34,790 nucleotides of DNA from Acinetobacter sp. Ver3 (GTDB taxonomy: Bacteria > Pseudomonadota > Gammaproteobacteria > Pseudomonadales > Moraxellaceae). Of the stretch, positions 33,272 through 34,790 are shown piece after piece (positions within the stretch are counted from its first letter, which is position 1; every line of letters starts with the position of its first letter). The notes beneath the pieces were generated by a model. That model ran no database searches and was not told where the DNA came from. It was given only the letters and a program-made list of their open reading frames with translations. A program made the translations under genes and the position numbers. The DNA lies in the NCBI RefSeq assembly GCF_000632455.1, contig NZ_JFYL01000032.1:1-34790 (forward strand). Direction: 5' to 3'.

Positions 33272-34144
33272 ATGGCGACTCTAGAACTACCAGATCAACT
33301 GTTAACAAAAATTTCTCAACTTATTGACCAACTTAATCACACATTATCTGAACCGAGTCAGAAAATTGATTTCTCAGCACTAGGATACAAATGGCAAAAT
33401 AAACGGCTGATCCCCATTCAAAAACCTAAAATAATTCATCTTGATGATTTAAAAGGTATCGAAAAACAAAAAGAAAAAATACTGCAAAACACTGAACAAT
33501 TTTTACAAGGTTTACCTGCAAACGATATTTTATTGACTGGATCTCGTGGAACCGGAAAATCATCTATCGTAAGATCTTTACTGTCAAAATATGCTGACCG
33601 TGGTTTACGCATCGTTGAAATTGAGCGTGATAATCTGTCAGACCTACCAGAAATACAAAAAATTATTGAAGGTCGTCCCGAAAAATTTATCGTGTATTGT
33701 GATGACTTAGCCTTTAATGCTGAAGACGAAAATTATCGTAGTTTAAAAAGTGTGTTAGATGGTTCACTAGAGTCAGGTTCTGGCAACTTTATTATTTATG
33801 CGACCAGTAACCGCCGCCACCTACTCCCAGAATTTATGCATGAAAACACCCCGATCACTAAAGTAGACGTGCCTCAATATACTGAATTACATCCGCAAGA
33901 AGCGATCGAAGAAAAAATCTCATTGTCTGATCGTTTTGGTCTTTGGCTTTCATTCTACCCGATGGATCAAAATCTTTATTTAGAGATTGTAGAGCACTAT
34001 TTAAAAAAATCTGGTATTGAAATGACACCTGAAGTACGTGCTGAAGCGCTACGTTGGTGCCAAGCCAGAGGTCAACGCTCAGGTCGTTCTGCATTCCAAT
34101 TTTCAAAACATTGGATCGGCTCTACTCAATTAAAGCGTGATTAA
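33272..34144 (+). CDS. DUF815-family AAA+ ATPase
   Basis: About 290 residues from the ATG at 33272 (MATLELPDQLL); the frame opens at a TTG 33 bases earlier but nothing supports it. Walker A is GSRGTGKS (90-97), Walker B IVYCDDL (Asp144-Asp145), and TSNRRHLLPEFM and SDRFGLWLSFYP are DUF815 signatures, the last two containing sensor and arginine-finger candidates. The family is widespread and its role is not settled. It diverges from the patatin-kinase pair. There is no clear ribosome site. Confidence 0.88.
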   Translation: MATLELPDQLLTKISQLIDQLNHTLSEPSQKIDFSALGYKWQNKRLIPIQKPKIIHLDDLKGIEKQKEKILQNTEQFLQGLPANDILLTGSRGTGKSSIVRSLLSKYADRGLRIVEIERDNLSDLPEIQKIIEGRPEKFIVYCDDLAFNAEDENYRSLKSVLDGSLESGSGNFIIYATSNRRHLLPEFMHENTPITKVDVPQYTELHPQEAIEEKISLSDRFGLWLSFYPMDQNLYLEIVEHYLKKSGIEMTPEVRAEALRWCQARGQRSGRSAFQFSKHWIGSTQLKRD

Positions 34145-34533
34145 GCATTTACATCAGCTTCTGCAATAAGAAACTAAGATGGAATAACGTCTTAGTTTCT
34201 CGACTTTCACTCTTTAATCTAAGTTATTAGCTTTTATTACGATAAAAGTTGATAAATTATCATGAATAATTATAAAGATAAAATTAATAATTTAACTCAT
34301 TGCTCTATATCGATATACAAAAAATTTTAAATAAAAAAAAGCTCAAATATTACTTTAGGTTATTAATTTAAATAAAATTTATTGACTAAATAAGAATTAA
34401 AAAAAATAATTTAAATTTAAAACAATATAACATAACAACCATTTTTTGTTTTCAAAAAAATTAATGTAACCCAAACTTAACAATTCAAAAATAGTATGAG
34501 GGACGCAAATAATTATAGAAAAAGGCTGCATCC
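34145..34533. other. Very A/T-rich intergenic region
   Basis: 389 bases without a gene. It contains one inverted repeat (34169-34200) near its start; the remainder, 34240-34500, is almost entirely A/T with no motif I can name. AAAGG upstream of 34534 is the ribosome site of the next gene. Confidence 0.6.
34169..34200 (+). terminator. Probable terminator of the DUF815 gene
   Basis: AGAAACTAAGA (34169-34179) pairs with TCTTAGTTTCT (34190-34200) across a ten-base loop. No T-run follows, so efficiency is uncertain. Confidence 0.5.
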
Positions 34534-34790
34534 ATGCTTCAAATTAAAAAATATAGTAACCAACATACACAATTCCCAGAAGTGCAAAATATATTAAAAA
34601 TGCTTCATCAAGCGATCTTCATGACACCAGAGGGTTGTGATTTGAATGACATTGCTCAAGCCTATGCCCCTGATGATGCTGCAAGCAAACGGGTTTTGAT
34701 CTATTTTGATGAAGAAAAACCTGTTGGATTTTTATGTATGCAACGTTATGAAGTCAAAAAGAATGACAAGACAATGAATGTTTGGTGGTG
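34534..34790 (+). CDS. Probable GNAT acetyltransferase, N-terminal part (runs off the window)
   Basis: 85 codons are visible from an ATG with AAAGG about ten bases upstream: MLQIKKYSNQHTQFPEVQNI. The later segment RVLIYFDEEKPVGFLCMQRYEV, a strand with 'P-V-G-F' leading into another strand (MNVWW), looks like the central sheet of a GNAT fold, where a substrate-facing strand precedes the acetyl-CoA motif. That motif itself is outside the window, so the call is tentative. Confidence 0.5.
   Translation, partial: MLQIKKYSNQHTQFPEVQNILKMLHQAIFMTPEGCDLNDIAQAYAPDDAASKRVLIYFDEEKPVGFLCMQRYEVKKNDKTMNVWW

Noticed and set aside
1..34790. CRISPR array
   Set aside because: No regularly spaced repeats of 24-40 bases were seen. 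The repeated units found are tRNA-Leu genes and a two-copy operator.

Overview
The window looks like chromosomal DNA of a low-GC gammaproteobacterium, most likely Acinetobacter or a close Moraxellaceae relative. The basis is the A/T-rich coding style, the order rpsF-rpsR-rplI-dnaB-alr, a stand-alone BLUF photoreceptor of Acinetobacter type, the order prmA-DUF3426-fis-purH-purD, a CYP153-like P450, and an IS30-type end resembling ISAba125. This comes from reading and memory, not a database search.

Layout. 1-135: the end of an IS30-family insertion sequence. 233-2251: an A/T-rich prolyl-oligopeptidase-family gene. 2371-6417: housekeeping block: rpsF-rpsR-rplI behind a leader that folds like the S6:S18 autoregulatory element, then dnaB and alr. 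6442-10674 (minus): a BLUF blue-light sensor and, upstream of it, a compact operon of circularly permuted ATP-grasp, alpha-E protein, transglutaminase-like protease and the proteasome relative Anbu. A WYL-domain regulator diverges from it at 10901. 12291-14171 (minus): mnmG. 14430-17727: a small secreted repeat protein, a bile-acid-symporter-family transporter, prmA and a zinc-ribbon membrane protein. 17728-21455: a long untranslated segment with its own promoter and terminator, then fis, purH and purD. 21540-22487: an A/T-rich insert with a HEPN-type (RX4H) protein and the stub of an acetyltransferase. 22565-25282: an orphan CYP153-like P450 and a divergent AraC-type regulator, with a two-site operator between them. 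25646-28304: metQ, metN, metI. 28345-28772 (minus): a frameshifted lipoprotein gene. 28956-30143: a glyoxalase-II-like hydrolase and a 67-residue protein. 30301-30620 (minus): tRNA-Leu, tRNA-Trp, tRNA-Leu. 30728-33066 (minus): a small protein kinase and a patatin-like phospholipase gene broken by a frameshift and an in-frame stop. 33272-34790: a DUF815 ATPase and the start of a probable acetyltransferase.

How it fits together. Most of the window is core machinery (translation, replication, wall alanine supply, purine synthesis, tRNA modification, methionine uptake). The accessory parts are the Anbu operon (probably peptide ligation and degradation), the P450/AraC unit (probably alkane oxidation switched on by an effector), and the HEPN gene (possibly defence). 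Three coding regions are visibly decayed: the acetyltransferase stub, the lipoprotein and the patatin. The best candidate for a poorly understood system is the Anbu operon; the most unexpected sequence-level signals are the two-site operator upstream of the P450, the leader and terminator before fis where Pseudomonas carries dusB, and the doubly broken patatin gene.
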